NCBI GenBank assembly: GCA_021789795.1
Contig: JAJYJA010000002.1
Location: 1 to 36,954 of the forward strand
Reading direction: 5' to 3'
From: Deltaproteobacteria bacterium
GTDB lineage: Bacteria; Desulfobacterota; Desulfobulbia; Desulfobulbales; VMSU01
DNA length: 36,954 nt
The notes beneath the pieces were generated by a model that saw nothing but the letters and a program-made list of their open reading frames with translations, ran no database searches and had not been told where the DNA came from. A program made the translations under genes and the position numbers. Shown here piece by piece: positions 1 through 7,553 of this stretch (its first letter is position 1; each line of letters starts with the position of its first letter).

Positions 1-11
1 TTGCTATTCAG

Positions 12-23
12 TTGTCAAAGATC
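12..23 (-). promoter_or_regulatory. boxA-like antitermination element of an rRNA leader
   Basis: Read on the minus strand this is GATCTTTGACAA, which resembles the boxA element (TGYTCTTTRAMA) found in rRNA operon leaders, where it loads NusB/NusE for antitermination. It lies downstream of two tandem promoters on the same strand and just before the left edge, so a 16S rRNA gene is expected immediately outside the window. The match is by eye only. Confidence 0.55.
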
Positions 24-70
24 GACTGCCCTTACTGCTCCCCCTGGCTCTTTCGCCCGGGCATCCCGTC

Positions 71-99
71 TATTTATCGCATTACATCTGCCGTGTCAA
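71..99 (-). promoter_or_regulatory. rRNA-type promoter, proximal (P2)
   Basis: On the minus strand the -35 hexamer TTGACA (94-99) is followed after 17 bp by TAAATA (71-76). It fires leftward towards the boxA-like element and out of the window. With the second promoter about 93 bp upstream it forms the tandem P1/P2 arrangement typical of rRNA operons. Confidence 0.6.
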
Positions 100-163
100 G
101 AGGATTTTTTACCGCCTCTCTTCGCCCCGCCCATCAGGGAACGAGGGTGACGGGAAGGCGCCC

Positions 164-192
164 AACTTAGCCTAAGCCTCCTCCCTTGTCAA
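164..192 (-). promoter_or_regulatory. rRNA-type promoter, distal (P1)
   Basis: On the minus strand the -35 hexamer TTGACA (187-192) is followed after 17 bp by TAAGTT (164-169). It has the same direction as the proximal promoter. No coding region lies between the two, which supports a stable-RNA leader rather than a protein gene. Confidence 0.5.
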
Positions 193-319
193 CCCACTTT
201 ATTTTGAAGGCGTTGAAATACGCAGACCGAGTTGCGGGAGGGTGAGGAGCGAGAGATTTTTCTGTTTTTCTCATTTCTTCCACACTTCTTCCCCAATCGG
301 TTATTATACTGCCAACCAA

Positions 320-470
320 GATGGCGTCGCAAAAAGACCGATCTACTGCGGCGCGTGGCGGTTTGGCTCGTTCGGCATACCATCTGTATGGCCTTACTCG
401 CCAAACACACCCCGCGCCTTGTATATCGGCCCTTTTGCTTAGCCATCGGCTACCTTTTTGCGAGATCATC
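320..470 (+). repeat. MITE-like repeat, copy A (151 bp, full length)
   Basis: The copy begins GATGGCGTCGCAAAAAG and ends with the reverse complement of GATGATCTCGCAAAAAG, so the 17-bp terminal inverted repeats match at 14 positions. Inner segments are also complementary (CCGATCTACTGC pairs loosely with the stretch ending in ATATCGG; GTTTGGC pairs with GCCAAAC; CATAC pairs with GTATG), so a transcript could fold into one long imperfect hairpin. Direct repeats AACCAA(G) flank it at 314-319 and 471-476. It differs from copy B at only 4 of 151 positions. It lies in the 5' region of the first protein gene. No transposase is encoded within it. Confidence 0.85.
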
Positions 471-534
471 AACCAAGAGCAAAGGAAAAACAGCGCCGCT
501 CAAGGCCGGCGTCCATAAACCGGAGGACAAAACC

Positions 535-885
535 ATGCGCAAGCCACTAGCCACCCTCACCCTGGTCACCCTGCTCGGTCTGGGCCTTAGCAGCCCGGCG
601 CTAGCCCACTGGCGCGGACGGGGGAATTTCGACATCATCCTCGGGCCGCCGGTCGGCTGGTCGTATTACCCGCCACCCCCGCCCCGCTACTACGACTATT
701 ATCCGCCGCCGGTGGTGATGATGGCCCCGCCTCCCCAGCAAGTATATATCGAACAGGCCCCCAAGCCAGCGGCCCCGCCTCAGAGCTACTGGTACTACTG
801 CACCAACCCCCAGGGCTACTACCCCACGATCAAGGAGTGCCCGGGCGGCTGGCTCAAGGTAGTGCCCCAGCCCACCGCGCCCTAA
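535..885 (+). CDS. small exported proline/tyrosine-rich protein
   Basis: The protein has 116 aa and an unknown function. The start at 535 is chosen because CGGAGGA lies 7 nt upstream and a clean Sec signal peptide follows (hydrophobic stretch from about residue 7 to 20, then ALA-H). The mature part is Pro/Tyr-rich (runs such as YYPPPPPRYYDYYPPP) and ends in a Cys-containing module, WYYC, GYYPTIKECPGGW and LKVVP. I have seen similar C-terminal modules in small envelope proteins of Proteobacteria without a known role. The two Cys residues could form a disulfide. It is followed after 24 bp by a glycine-zipper lipoprotein gene, probably in one transcript. An upstream extension of the reading frame through the MITE-like repeat is not credible as coding. 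Confidence 0.75.
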   Translation: MRKPLATLTLVTLLGLGLSSPALAHWRGRGNFDIILGPPVGWSYYPPPPPRYYDYYPPPVVMMAPPPQQVYIEQAPKPAAPPQSYWYYCTNPQGYYPTIKECPGGWLKVVPQPTAP

Positions 886-909
886 CCAACCACCACGGAG
901 GAACCAGCT

Positions 910-1473
910 ATGAAGATCACCCCCAAGTCGTGGCGCTTCCTGCCCCTGCTGCTGGCAATCGGCGGCTGCGCCACCATGCCCACCGGCCCCTCGGTGATGG
1001 CCCTTCCCGGTTCCGGCAAGAGCTTTGGCCAGTTTCGTAGCGACGACGCCATGTGCCGGCAATACGCCCAGGAACAGTTGGGTATCACCCCCCAGCAGAG
1101 CGCCGGCCGTAGCGCCGTGGCCAGTGCCGCCACCGGCACCGCCCTAGGGGCCGCCGCCGGGGCACTGATGGGCGGCGACCGCGGGGCGGCGGTGGGGGCC
1201 GGCGCCGGTCTGCTCATGGGCGGCCTCACCGGCAGCGAGGCGTCCCAGGAGTCGGCCTACAACGCCCAGCATCGCTACAACAACTATTACATCCAGTGCA
1301 TGTATGCCAACGGGCACCTGGTGCCCATGCCCAGCCACATGCTGATGAAAACCATAGAGCCGGAGGTGGCGGCCCCCGTTGCCCCTGCACCTACAGCCCC
1401 GACCCCACCCCCAGGGGCCGCCATACCTCCCCCTCCGCCTGGTCAGCCGCCCCAGCCCCCGCCCGGCTCCTGA
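910..1473 (+). CDS. glycine-zipper outer-membrane lipoprotein
   Basis: The protein has 187 aa. A lipoprotein signal peptide ends in a lipobox (AIGGC, Cys at about residue 20). Residues of about 65-105 are a Gly/Ala-rich repeat (GTALGAAAGALMGG, then GAAVGAGAGLLMGG) typical of glycine-zipper domains of 17-kDa-antigen-type lipoproteins, which are thought to insert into or pack against the outer membrane. The C-terminal 40 residues are a proline-rich tail (PPPPPGQPPQPPPG). CACGGAGGA is the ribosome site. The role is inferred to be envelope structure; no enzymatic motif is visible. Confidence 0.75.
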   Translation: MKITPKSWRFLPLLLAIGGCATMPTGPSVMALPGSGKSFGQFRSDDAMCRQYAQEQLGITPQQSAGRSAVASAATGTALGAAAGALMGGDRGAAVGAGAGLLMGGLTGSEASQESAYNAQHRYNNYYIQCMYANGHLVPMPSHMLMKTIEPEVAAPVAPAPTAPTPPPGAAIPPPPPGQPPQPPPGS

Positions 1474-1593
1474 CCGGCTCCCGCCGCCTCGCCCTTCCCT
1501 CCCAAACCTGCCGGGGCGGCCATAATCAACCTGCGCGGCACGCCGCGCATCTCCTGGAGCGGGCAGGGGAAAGATTTGCTCCCGCCCCGGAGG

Positions 1594-1634
1594 GCCTCTG
1601 TCCGGCCACCCCGCGTTCTGAGCCGGACAGAGGC
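1594..1634 (+). terminator. perfect 13-bp hairpin, probable terminator
   Basis: GCCTCTGTCCGGC (1594-1606) and GCCGGACAGAGGC (1622-1634) form a perfect 13-bp stem with a 15-nt loop, followed by ATTTTG. The T-tract is short, so it may be a weak terminator or a processing/attenuation hairpin. It separates the lipoprotein gene from the next gene within a 219-bp gap that otherwise holds only the ribosome site GGAGGA. Confidence 0.55.
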
Positions 1635-1692
1635 ATTTTGCGATTACCGGGCCACGCAAGGCCCTCTCAACCAACCCTATGGAGGAACCACC

Positions 1693-2274
1693 ATGAACAA
1701 GAAACTCAAGCTCTTAGCCGCGCTCATCACCATCTCCGCCGCCGGCCTCCTGTCCCAACCGGCGGCAAGCCTGGCCGCCGACTCCGCCCCCCCTCCGCCA
1801 CCGCCCATGGCGGGCGCAGGGCCAGGAATGGGGCAAGGAATGGGCCCAGGCATGGGGCCGGGAATGATGGGCGGCCCCGGCATGGGCAGAAAGGGGCCGG
1901 GAATGGAGGGACGCTTCGGCAAGGCCCTGGGTCTCTCCGCCGATCAGAAGGCCAAGATCAAGGCCATCCGCGAGGCGGGCTGGAAGACCTGCGAGCCGCT
2001 CCGCAAGAGCCTGTTTGAAACCCAGAAAAAGATCGAGGCCGCCATCAAGGCCACCCCCTTTGATGAAAACGCGGTCCGTTCCCTGGCCCAAAGCGAGTCC
2101 GACACCCGGGTCAACCTGGAGGTGACCCGGGCCCAGACCAGAAGCCAGATCTACGCCATCCTCACCCCCGAACAGCAGCGCAAGCTGGACCAACTCATGG
2201 CCGAGCGCCGCGGGCCGGGGATGCCGCACTGCCGCTGTCGGAAAAATCCGCCGGCGTCGAGGCAGGGTTCTTGA
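1693..2274 (+). CDS. Spy/CpxP-like periplasmic LTXXQ protein
   Basis: The protein has 193 aa. The start is set by GGAGGA at 1681-1686 and a Sec signal peptide ending near ASLAA (about residue 29). After a Pro run comes a Met/Gly repeat (GMGQGMGPGMGPGMM, about residues 45-60) that could bind soft metals. An alpha-helical region of about residues 75-180 follows, with LTPEQQRKLDQL near its end, the LTXXQ-type signature of Spy/CpxP periplasmic chaperones and zinc-resistance-associated proteins. The tail carries two Cys (CRCRK). A strong terminator follows, and the MacAB efflux genes begin about 130 bp downstream. An envelope-stress or metal role is inferred from the family. Confidence 0.75.
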   Translation: MNKKLKLLAALITISAAGLLSQPAASLAADSAPPPPPPMAGAGPGMGQGMGPGMGPGMMGGPGMGRKGPGMEGRFGKALGLSADQKAKIKAIREAGWKTCEPLRKSLFETQKKIEAAIKATPFDENAVRSLAQSESDTRVNLEVTRAQTRSQIYAILTPEQQRKLDQLMAERRGPGMPHCRCRKNPPASRQGS

Positions 2275-2319
2275 CAAGCCTCCGTCCGTCGGAATACGCT
2301 AAACAGCCATCTCCACCCT

Positions 2320-2369
2320 CCGGCCCTGGCCCGGAAAGCACCTCCTTCCCGCCAGGGCCGGTTTTTTTT
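2320..2369 (+). terminator. Rho-independent terminator
   Basis: CCGGCCCTGGC (2320-2330) pairs perfectly with GCCAGGGCCGG (2351-2361), followed by eight T residues (2362-2369). It ends the small envelope-protein cluster and isolates it from macA. Confidence 0.9.
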
Positions 2370-2401
2370 ACCCGATCCCGCACCCCCGACCAAGGATCCG
2401 C

Positions 2402-3745
2402 ATGAAGCCCATTATCCGCAATCTTCTCCTGGCCCTGGCCATCATCCTGGCCGTCTGGCTCGTCTGGCACCTGCGGCAACCACCGGCTAACCTTACCAGC
2501 TTCCGCACCGACAAGATCAGCCGAGGCGACCTCCTGGTCTCGATCAGCGCCACCGGCACCGTCGAGCCGGAGGACGTGATCGACGTGGGTGCCCAGGTGG
2601 CGGGCCAGATCGTCGGCTTCGGCAAGGACGCCCAGGACAAACCCATCGACTACGGCTCCAACGTCACCGAGGGCACGGTGCTGGCCCGGATCGACGACTC
2701 GGTCTATCGCGCCCAGGCCGACCAGGCCCAGGCCCAGTACGAGGCGGCCCTGGCCAACTTAAAGCGCTCCCAGGCCGACATCGGCCAGGCCCAGGCCAAA
2801 CTCCAGCAGGCCCAAGCCGACTGGCAGCGGGCCCAGAAACTCGGCCACTCCAAGGCCCTTTCCCGGGCCGCCTACGACAGCTACCGGGCCGCCTTCGAGA
2901 CCGCCAAGTCGGCCCTGGCGGTCTCGAAGGCCACCATCGCCCAGAGCAAGGCCCAGGCCGACCAGGCCCAGGCCAGCCTCAAGGCGGCGCGGCGCAACCT
3001 CGACTACTGCACCATCAAGAGCCCGGTGAACGGGGTGATCATCGACCGCCGGGTCAACATCGGCCAGACCGTGGTCGCCAGCCTCAACGCCCCCAGTCTC
3101 TTCCTGCTCGCCAACGACTTACGGAAGATGCAGGTCTGGGTGGCGGTCAACGAGGCCGACATCGGCAAGATCCACCAAGGCATTCCGGTGTCGTTCACGG
3201 TGGACGCCTTCCCCAACCAGACCTTCACCGGCGAGGTGCATAAGGTACGACTCAACGCCTCCATGACCCAGAACGTGGTCACCTACACGGTGGAGATCAG
3301 CACCGACAACAGCAGCGGACGATTGCTCCCCTACCTGACCGCCAACGTGCGCTTCGAGTTGGACCGCCGCCAAGGGGTGCTCATGGCCCCCAACGCCGCC
3401 CTGCGCTGGAAACCGTCCCCCGAGGAGATCGACCCCGCCTTCGGCAAGCCCCAGAAAGACCAACGGCCAACCGGCCCCCACAAGAACGAATCGCCCGCTA
3501 CGGCCACCGCCAATGGCTCCCGAAAAACGGGGACGATTTGGCTGCTCGGGCCTAACAACCTGGCCCGGCCCCTCAAGGTGGCGGTTGGCCAGACCGACGG
3601 GGTAATGACCGAGGTGAGCGGCGAGGGGGTTGAGGAGGGCCAGGAGATCATAACCGGGGTGGAGGCCCAGCGCCAGGGCAAGGAGACGGCCAGCAACCCC
3701 TTCACCCCCAAGCTCAAGTTCGGGAAAAAACCCGACAAGCCGTAA
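2402..3745 (+). CDS. macA: MacA-type periplasmic adaptor (HlyD/MFP family)
   Basis: The protein has 447 aa. It is the membrane-fusion subunit of a tripartite ABC efflux pump, bridging the inner-membrane MacB-type permease and an outer-membrane channel. An N-terminal membrane anchor spans residues of about 5-24 and is followed by a barrel-sandwich half (GTVEPEDVIDVGAQVAGQI). A long Ala/Gln-rich helical hairpin (about 100-200, repeats of QAQAQ and QADQAQASL) precedes the second lipoyl half (CTIKSPVNGVIIDRRVNIGQTV) and beta-barrel domains. A charged Pro/Lys-rich insert near residues 345-375 precedes the last domain (IWLLGPNNLARPLKVAVG). AAGGA precedes the ATG. The ATPase gene follows after 5 bp, so they are one operon. 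The substrate cannot be predicted. Confidence 0.9.
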   Translation: MKPIIRNLLLALAIILAVWLVWHLRQPPANLTSFRTDKISRGDLLVSISATGTVEPEDVIDVGAQVAGQIVGFGKDAQDKPIDYGSNVTEGTVLARIDDSVYRAQADQAQAQYEAALANLKRSQADIGQAQAKLQQAQADWQRAQKLGHSKALSRAAYDSYRAAFETAKSALAVSKATIAQSKAQADQAQASLKAARRNLDYCTIKSPVNGVIIDRRVNIGQTVVASLNAPSLFLLANDLRKMQVWVAVNEADIGKIHQGIPVSFTVDAFPNQTFTGEVHKVRLNASMTQNVVTYTVEISTDNSSGRLLPYLTANVRFELDRRQGVLMAPNAALRWKPSPEEIDPAFGKPQKDQRPTGPHKNESPATATANGSRKTGTIWLLGPNNLARPLKVAVGQTDGVMTEVSGEGVEEGQEIITGVEAQRQGKETASNPFTPKLKFGKKPDKP

Positions 3746-3750
3746 CCGCC

Positions 3751-4473
3751 ATGCCACTGATCGAGCTTAACCGCATCAACAAGACCTATCACCTGGGTGA
3801 CTTCGAGGTGCAGGTGCTAAAGGACATCACCATGTCGGTCGGCGAGGGGGAACTGGTGGCCCTGATGGGGGCCTCGGGCTCCGGCAAGAGCACCCTGATG
3901 AACATCCTGGGCTGCCTGGATCGCCCCACCAGCGGCGAGTACTGGCTGGACGGCGAGGAGGTCTCCCGGCTGTCCCTGGATCAGCGCGCCCTGCTGCGCA
4001 ACGGCAAGATCGGCTTCGTCTTTCAGAACTTCAACCTCCTGCCCCGCACCTCGGCCCTGGACAACGTCGCCATGCCGCTCTCCTACGCCCAGGACAACCC
4101 CTCCGAGCGGGAGGCCCGGGTCCGGGCCAAGGAGATGCTGGAAAGGGTGGGACTGGGCGAACGTATCGACCACGAGCCCTCCAAGCTCTCCGGCGGTCAG
4201 CAGCAGCGGGTGGCCATCGCCCGGGCGCTCATCAACCGGCCCCGGATCCTGTTCGCCGACGAGCCGACCGGCAACCTCGACTCCCGCACCAGCGTCGAGG
4301 TGCTCCACATGTTTCAGCGCTTAAACCAGGAGGACGGGGTCACCATCATCCTGGTGACCCACGACCCCAACGTGGCCCACTACGCCCAGCGGGTGATCCA
4401 CATCCACGACGGTCAGATCGCCGCCGGCATCTATGACGCCCAGGCCCCGAAGGGGGAGGAGGGCCAGGCATGA
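3751..4473 (+). CDS. ABC transporter ATPase, MacB/LolD type
   Basis: The protein has 240 aa. This separate nucleotide-binding subunit powers the permease encoded next. Walker A is GASGSGKST (about residues 40-48), the Q-loop lies in FVFQNFNLL, the signature is [15 protein letters not shown], and Walker B is [13 protein letters not shown], as expected for the LolD/MacB family. E. coli MacB carries ATPase and permease in one chain; here they are separate. The stop overlaps the permease start by 4 nt (ATGA at 4470-4473), which indicates translational coupling. Confidence 0.93.
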   Translation: MPLIELNRINKTYHLGDFEVQVLKDITMSVGEGELVALMGASGSGKSTLMNILGCLDRPTSGEYWLDGEEVSRLSLDQRALLRNGKIGFVFQNFNLLPRTSALDNVAMPLSYAQDNPSEREARVRAKEMLERVGLGERIDHEPSKLSGGQQQRVAIARALINRPRILFADEPTGNLDSRTSVEVLHMFQRLNQEDGVTIILVTHDPNVAHYAQRVIHIHDGQIAAGIYDAQAPKGEEGQA

Positions 4474-5837
4474 GACTATACCGCACCCTGCGCCTGGCCC
4501 TGCGGGCCCTGACCCGCAACCCCCTGCGGGCCCTGCTCACCACCCTGGGCATCGTCATCGGGGTGGGGGCGGTGATCGCCATGATGGAGATCGGCGCCGG
4601 CTCCTCCACCGCCATCAAGAAGACCATCGCCAGCATGGGGGCCAACGTCATCCTTATCCTGCCCGGCACCGCAGCCAGCGGCGGGGTAAGTTTCGGGATG
4701 GGCAGCGTCAACACCCTATCCCCGGACGACTGCACCGCCATCGCCCGCGAGTGTCCCTCGGTCAGGAGCGCCGCCCCCATCGTCCGGGCCCGGGCCCAGC
4801 TCGTGTACGGCAGCCGCAACTGGGTGCCGAACCTGATGGACGGCACCACCCCCGCCTTCCTTAACATCCGCGACCTAGACAACCTGACCGAGGGCGAGCC
4901 CTTCACCGAGCGCGACATCCTCAACGGCAACCGGGTCTGTCTCTTGGGGCCGACCATCGTCCGGGAGCTGTTTCAAGGCGAATCGCCGATCGGCAAGGAG
5001 ATTAGGGTAAAGAACGTCAGCTTCCGGGTGGTGGGGGTGCTGCCCGCCAAGGGGGCCAACATGATGGGCATGGATCAGGACGACATCCTGCTCGCCCCCT
5101 GGACCACCATCAAATACCGGGTCACCGGCTCCACCCTTTCCAACTCCAACCAGAGCGCGGCCAGCACCAGCAGCACGGTCAACAGCCTAAGCAACCTCTA
5201 CCCCGGCACCTCAAGCGACCTCTACCCGGCCACCTCGGACGTGCAGGCCGCCGACAACCCCATGCCGGTGCGCTTCGCCACCGTGGACCAGATCCTGGCC
5301 TCGGCCATCAGCACCGAGGAGATCCAAAACGCCATCCGCCAGATCACCGCCCTCCTGCACGAACGCCACCACATCCGGGAGGGAGAGCCCGACGACTTCA
5401 ACATCCGGGACATGACCGAGATGACCAAGACCCTGACCTCCACCACCACCCTGATGGGCAACCTGCTCCTGTGCGTGGCCATGATCTCGCTGGTGGTGGG
5501 CGGGGTGGGGATCATGAACATCATGCTGGTGTCGGTGACCGAGCGCACCCGGGAAATCGGGCTGCGGATGGCGGTAGGCGCCCGGCCCAGCGACATCCTC
5601 CGCCAGTTCCTGGTGGAGGCGATCGTCCTCTGCTTAAGCGGCGGGGCCCTGGGCATCCTGCTGGGGCACGGGGGATCGACGCTGGTCGCCATCCTTCTCC
5701 ACTGGCCGGTGCAGACCTCGCCCGCCGCCATCGTCGCCGCCGTGGCGGTCTCCGTCACCCTGGGACTGGCCTTCGGCTTCTATCCAGCCTGGAAGGCCTC
5801 TCGCCTAGACCCCATCGAGGCCCTGCGCTATGAATGA
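4470..5837 (+). CDS. macB: MacB-type ABC permease (MacB_PCD/FtsX)
   Basis: The protein has 455 aa. The first membrane helix is near residues 20-42 (LLTTLGIVIGVGAVIAMMEI), followed by a large periplasmic domain and three C-terminal helices of the FtsX domain (about 325-450) with the family motif ERTREIGLRMAVGARPSDI. A Ser/Thr/Asn-rich stretch of about 35 residues around 220-255 (STLSNSNQSAASTSSTVNS) looks like an inserted flexible loop. The final codons are TAT GAA TGA. The stop codon is composed of the last base of the duplicated target site and the first two bases of MITE-like copy C, so the insertion itself now ends this gene. Without the element the frame would stop at TAG in the same place. 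Confidence 0.92.
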   Translation: MRLYRTLRLALRALTRNPLRALLTTLGIVIGVGAVIAMMEIGAGSSTAIKKTIASMGANVILILPGTAASGGVSFGMGSVNTLSPDDCTAIARECPSVRSAAPIVRARAQLVYGSRNWVPNLMDGTTPAFLNIRDLDNLTEGEPFTERDILNGNRVCLLGPTIVRELFQGESPIGKEIRVKNVSFRVVGVLPAKGANMMGMDQDDILLAPWTTIKYRVTGSTLSNSNQSAASTSSTVNSLSNLYPGTSSDLYPATSDVQAADNPMPVRFATVDQILASAISTEEIQNAIRQITALLHERHHIREGEPDDFNIRDMTEMTKTLTSTTTLMGNLLLCVAMISLVVGGVGIMNIMLVSVTERTREIGLRMAVGARPSDILRQFLVEAIVLCLSGGALGILLGHGGSTLVAILLHWPVQTSPAAIVAAVAVSVTLGLAFGFYPAWKASRLDPIEALRYE

Positions 5838-5952
5838 TGACGTCGCAACAAACCCGATCTGCCACGTCCCCGTCCAACACCGGCAACGCACCCCGCGCCT
5901 GGCATGTCGGCCCTTTTGTTTAGCCCCTCAGCTACCTTTTGGCGAGATCATC
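5836..5952 (+). repeat. MITE-like repeat, copy C (117 bp, internally shortened)
   Basis: The ends match copies A and B: it starts GATGACGTCGCAACAAAC and ends CTACCTTTTGGCGAGATCATC with one base inserted or changed. The right half (CACCCCGCGCCT to the end) aligns well, while the central hairpin part is deleted or replaced. Flanking 7-mers TATGAAT (5829-5835) and AATGAAT (5953-5959) differ at one base and fit a 7-bp target duplication. The element fills the whole space between the permease stop and the next start codon. It is older than A and B, judging by divergence. Confidence 0.8.
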
Positions 5953-5953
5953 A

Positions 5954-7402
5954 ATGAATAGACATCGCATCCCCACCCGCCGCCCTCTCGCCCTGCTGCT
6001 AGGCGCAAGCCTCCTGGCTGGCTGCGCCGTCGGCCCCGACTACCAGCCTCCCCAGGCCGAGGTGCCGGCCCAGTGGTCGAATCAGGAACAAAAGGCCCCC
6101 GCCACCGGGGAGACGGCCAGGGTGAGCGACCAGGAGCTTGGCCGCTGGTGGGAGACCTTCCGCGACTCGACCCTGACCGCGCTTGAGAAACGGGCCTTAA
6201 AGTCAAACCTCGACCTCAAGCTGGCCGCGGCCCGCATCGAACAGGCCCGGGCGTTACGGCTTATGGCCGGGGCCAACCTGGGGCCAGGCCTGGAGGCCAC
6301 CTCCCAGTTCCGCCAGAGCCGCTCCCTGGCTAGTCCGCTTGTCACCAACGGCGGGGCGGCAACGATCGGCAACCAGTTCCAGGCCGGTTTCGATGCCAGT
6401 TGGGAGCTCGACCTCTTCGGCGGCGGACGCCGGGGGGTGGAGGCGGCGGACGCCGATCTCCTGGCCGCCGCCCAGGCGAGTCTAAGCGCCCAGGTCAGCC
6501 TGACCGCCGAGGTGGCCCGCGACTATCTTGAGCTGCGGGCCCTGCAACAGGGCATCATCACCACCAAGGGTGAGATGGCGGCCGAGGAGCAGACGGTAGA
6601 GTTGACCCGCCAGTTGTTCAAGGCCGGGTTCAACAGCCGCCTGGACGTAGAGACCGCCGAGGCCCAGTTAGCTAACCGCCGGGCCCTGCTGCCGCCCTTG
6701 CAGGCGGCGGCCCAGCAGGCCATGCACGGGCTGGCCATCCTGCTAGGCCAGGCGCCGGAGGCCCTGACCGCCGAATTGTCCCCCACCGCCGCCCTGCCCG
6801 AGCCGCCGGCGACCCCGCCCGCCGGGCTGCCCTCCGACCTCCTGCGCCGGCGGCCCGACATCCGCCAGGCCGAGGCCAACATCCACGCCGCCACCGCCCG
6901 GATCGGGGTCGCCGAGGCCGATCTCTTCCCCAAGCTCAACCTCACCGGCGCCATCAGCCTCCAGGGCGACGCCATCAACTCCTGGTTCAACTGGACCAAC
7001 CGCCTCTGGTCGCTGGGGCCGTCGGCCAGCTGGCAGCTCTTCGACAGCGGCAGGATCAGGGCCAACGTCATGCAGCAGCAGAGCATAAAGGATCAAAGCC
7101 TGATCGCCTACCGGCAGACGGTGCTCTCCGCCCTGCAGGAGGTGGAGGACGCCCTGGTCGCGGTCAACCGGGAACGCGAGCACCAACAGGCGCTGCGGCA
7201 GGCCAGGGAGGCGGATCAAAGGGCCCTGAACCTGGCCCGGGACCTTTACACCGCCGGCCAGACAGATTTCACAAGCGTCCTCCTGGCGGAGCAGACCCTC
7301 TACACCGCCGACGACGCCCTAACCCAAAGCAGCAAGGCCCTGGCCACCAACCTGGTCGCCCTCTACAAGGCCCTGGGCGGCGGCTGGCAGACAAGCGGCT
7401 GA
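5954..7402 (+). CDS. outer-membrane efflux lipoprotein (TolC/NodT family)
   Basis: The protein has 482 aa and is the outer-membrane channel of the MacAB-type pump. The chosen ATG at 5954 directly follows the repeat and gives a lipoprotein signal with lipobox LLAGC (Cys at about residue 24), then AVGPDYQPP, the usual NodT-family N-terminus. Two OEP repeats follow (about 60-250 and 280-470), with family signatures such as WWETFRD, LRRRPDIRQAEANIHAATARIGVAEADLFP and SWQLFDSGR. An in-frame TTG at 5939 lies inside the repeat and is less likely. GGCGAG at the repeat's end is the only candidate ribosome site. The start codon lies in the right-hand target duplication. Confidence 0.9.
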   Translation: MNRHRIPTRRPLALLLGASLLAGCAVGPDYQPPQAEVPAQWSNQEQKAPATGETARVSDQELGRWWETFRDSTLTALEKRALKSNLDLKLAAARIEQARALRLMAGANLGPGLEATSQFRQSRSLASPLVTNGGAATIGNQFQAGFDASWELDLFGGGRRGVEAADADLLAAAQASLSAQVSLTAEVARDYLELRALQQGIITTKGEMAAEEQTVELTRQLFKAGFNSRLDVETAEAQLANRRALLPPLQAAAQQAMHGLAILLGQAPEALTAELSPTAALPEPPATPPAGLPSDLLRRRPDIRQAEANIHAATARIGVAEADLFPKLNLTGAISLQGDAINSWFNWTNRLWSLGPSASWQLFDSGRIRANVMQQQSIKDQSLIAYRQTVLSALQEVEDALVAVNREREHQQALRQAREADQRALNLARDLYTAGQTDFTSVLLAEQTLYTADDALTQSSKALATNLVALYKALGGGWQTSG

Positions 7403-7418
7403 CCTGGCACTAATTTGG

Positions 7419-7447
7419 TTGACATCTCGGCACCTCGCATGTAGTAA
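7419..7447 (+). promoter_or_regulatory. sigma70-type promoter upstream of the PilZ gene
   Basis: TTGACA (7419-7424), a 17-bp spacer and TAGTAA (7442-7447) lie 17 bp after the efflux operon. Transcription would begin near 7454, leaving about 100 nt of leader before the ATG at 7554. The motAB genes may also depend on it. Confidence 0.5.
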
Positions 7448-7553
7448 AAAGGTATCCTCTTGAAAAATGAGGGTGTTACCGGGCCGGTGCCCGCCCGAGC
7501 GCCGCCCCGGAAGCCCGCCCCTGGATGCCAACCATCGCCACAGTGCGCCGACC

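Noticed and set aside
232-534. In-frame upstream extension of the first small exported protein
   Set aside because: It would start at a TTG without ribosome site and run through the MITE-like repeat; the signal peptide and GGAGGA clearly fit ATG 535.
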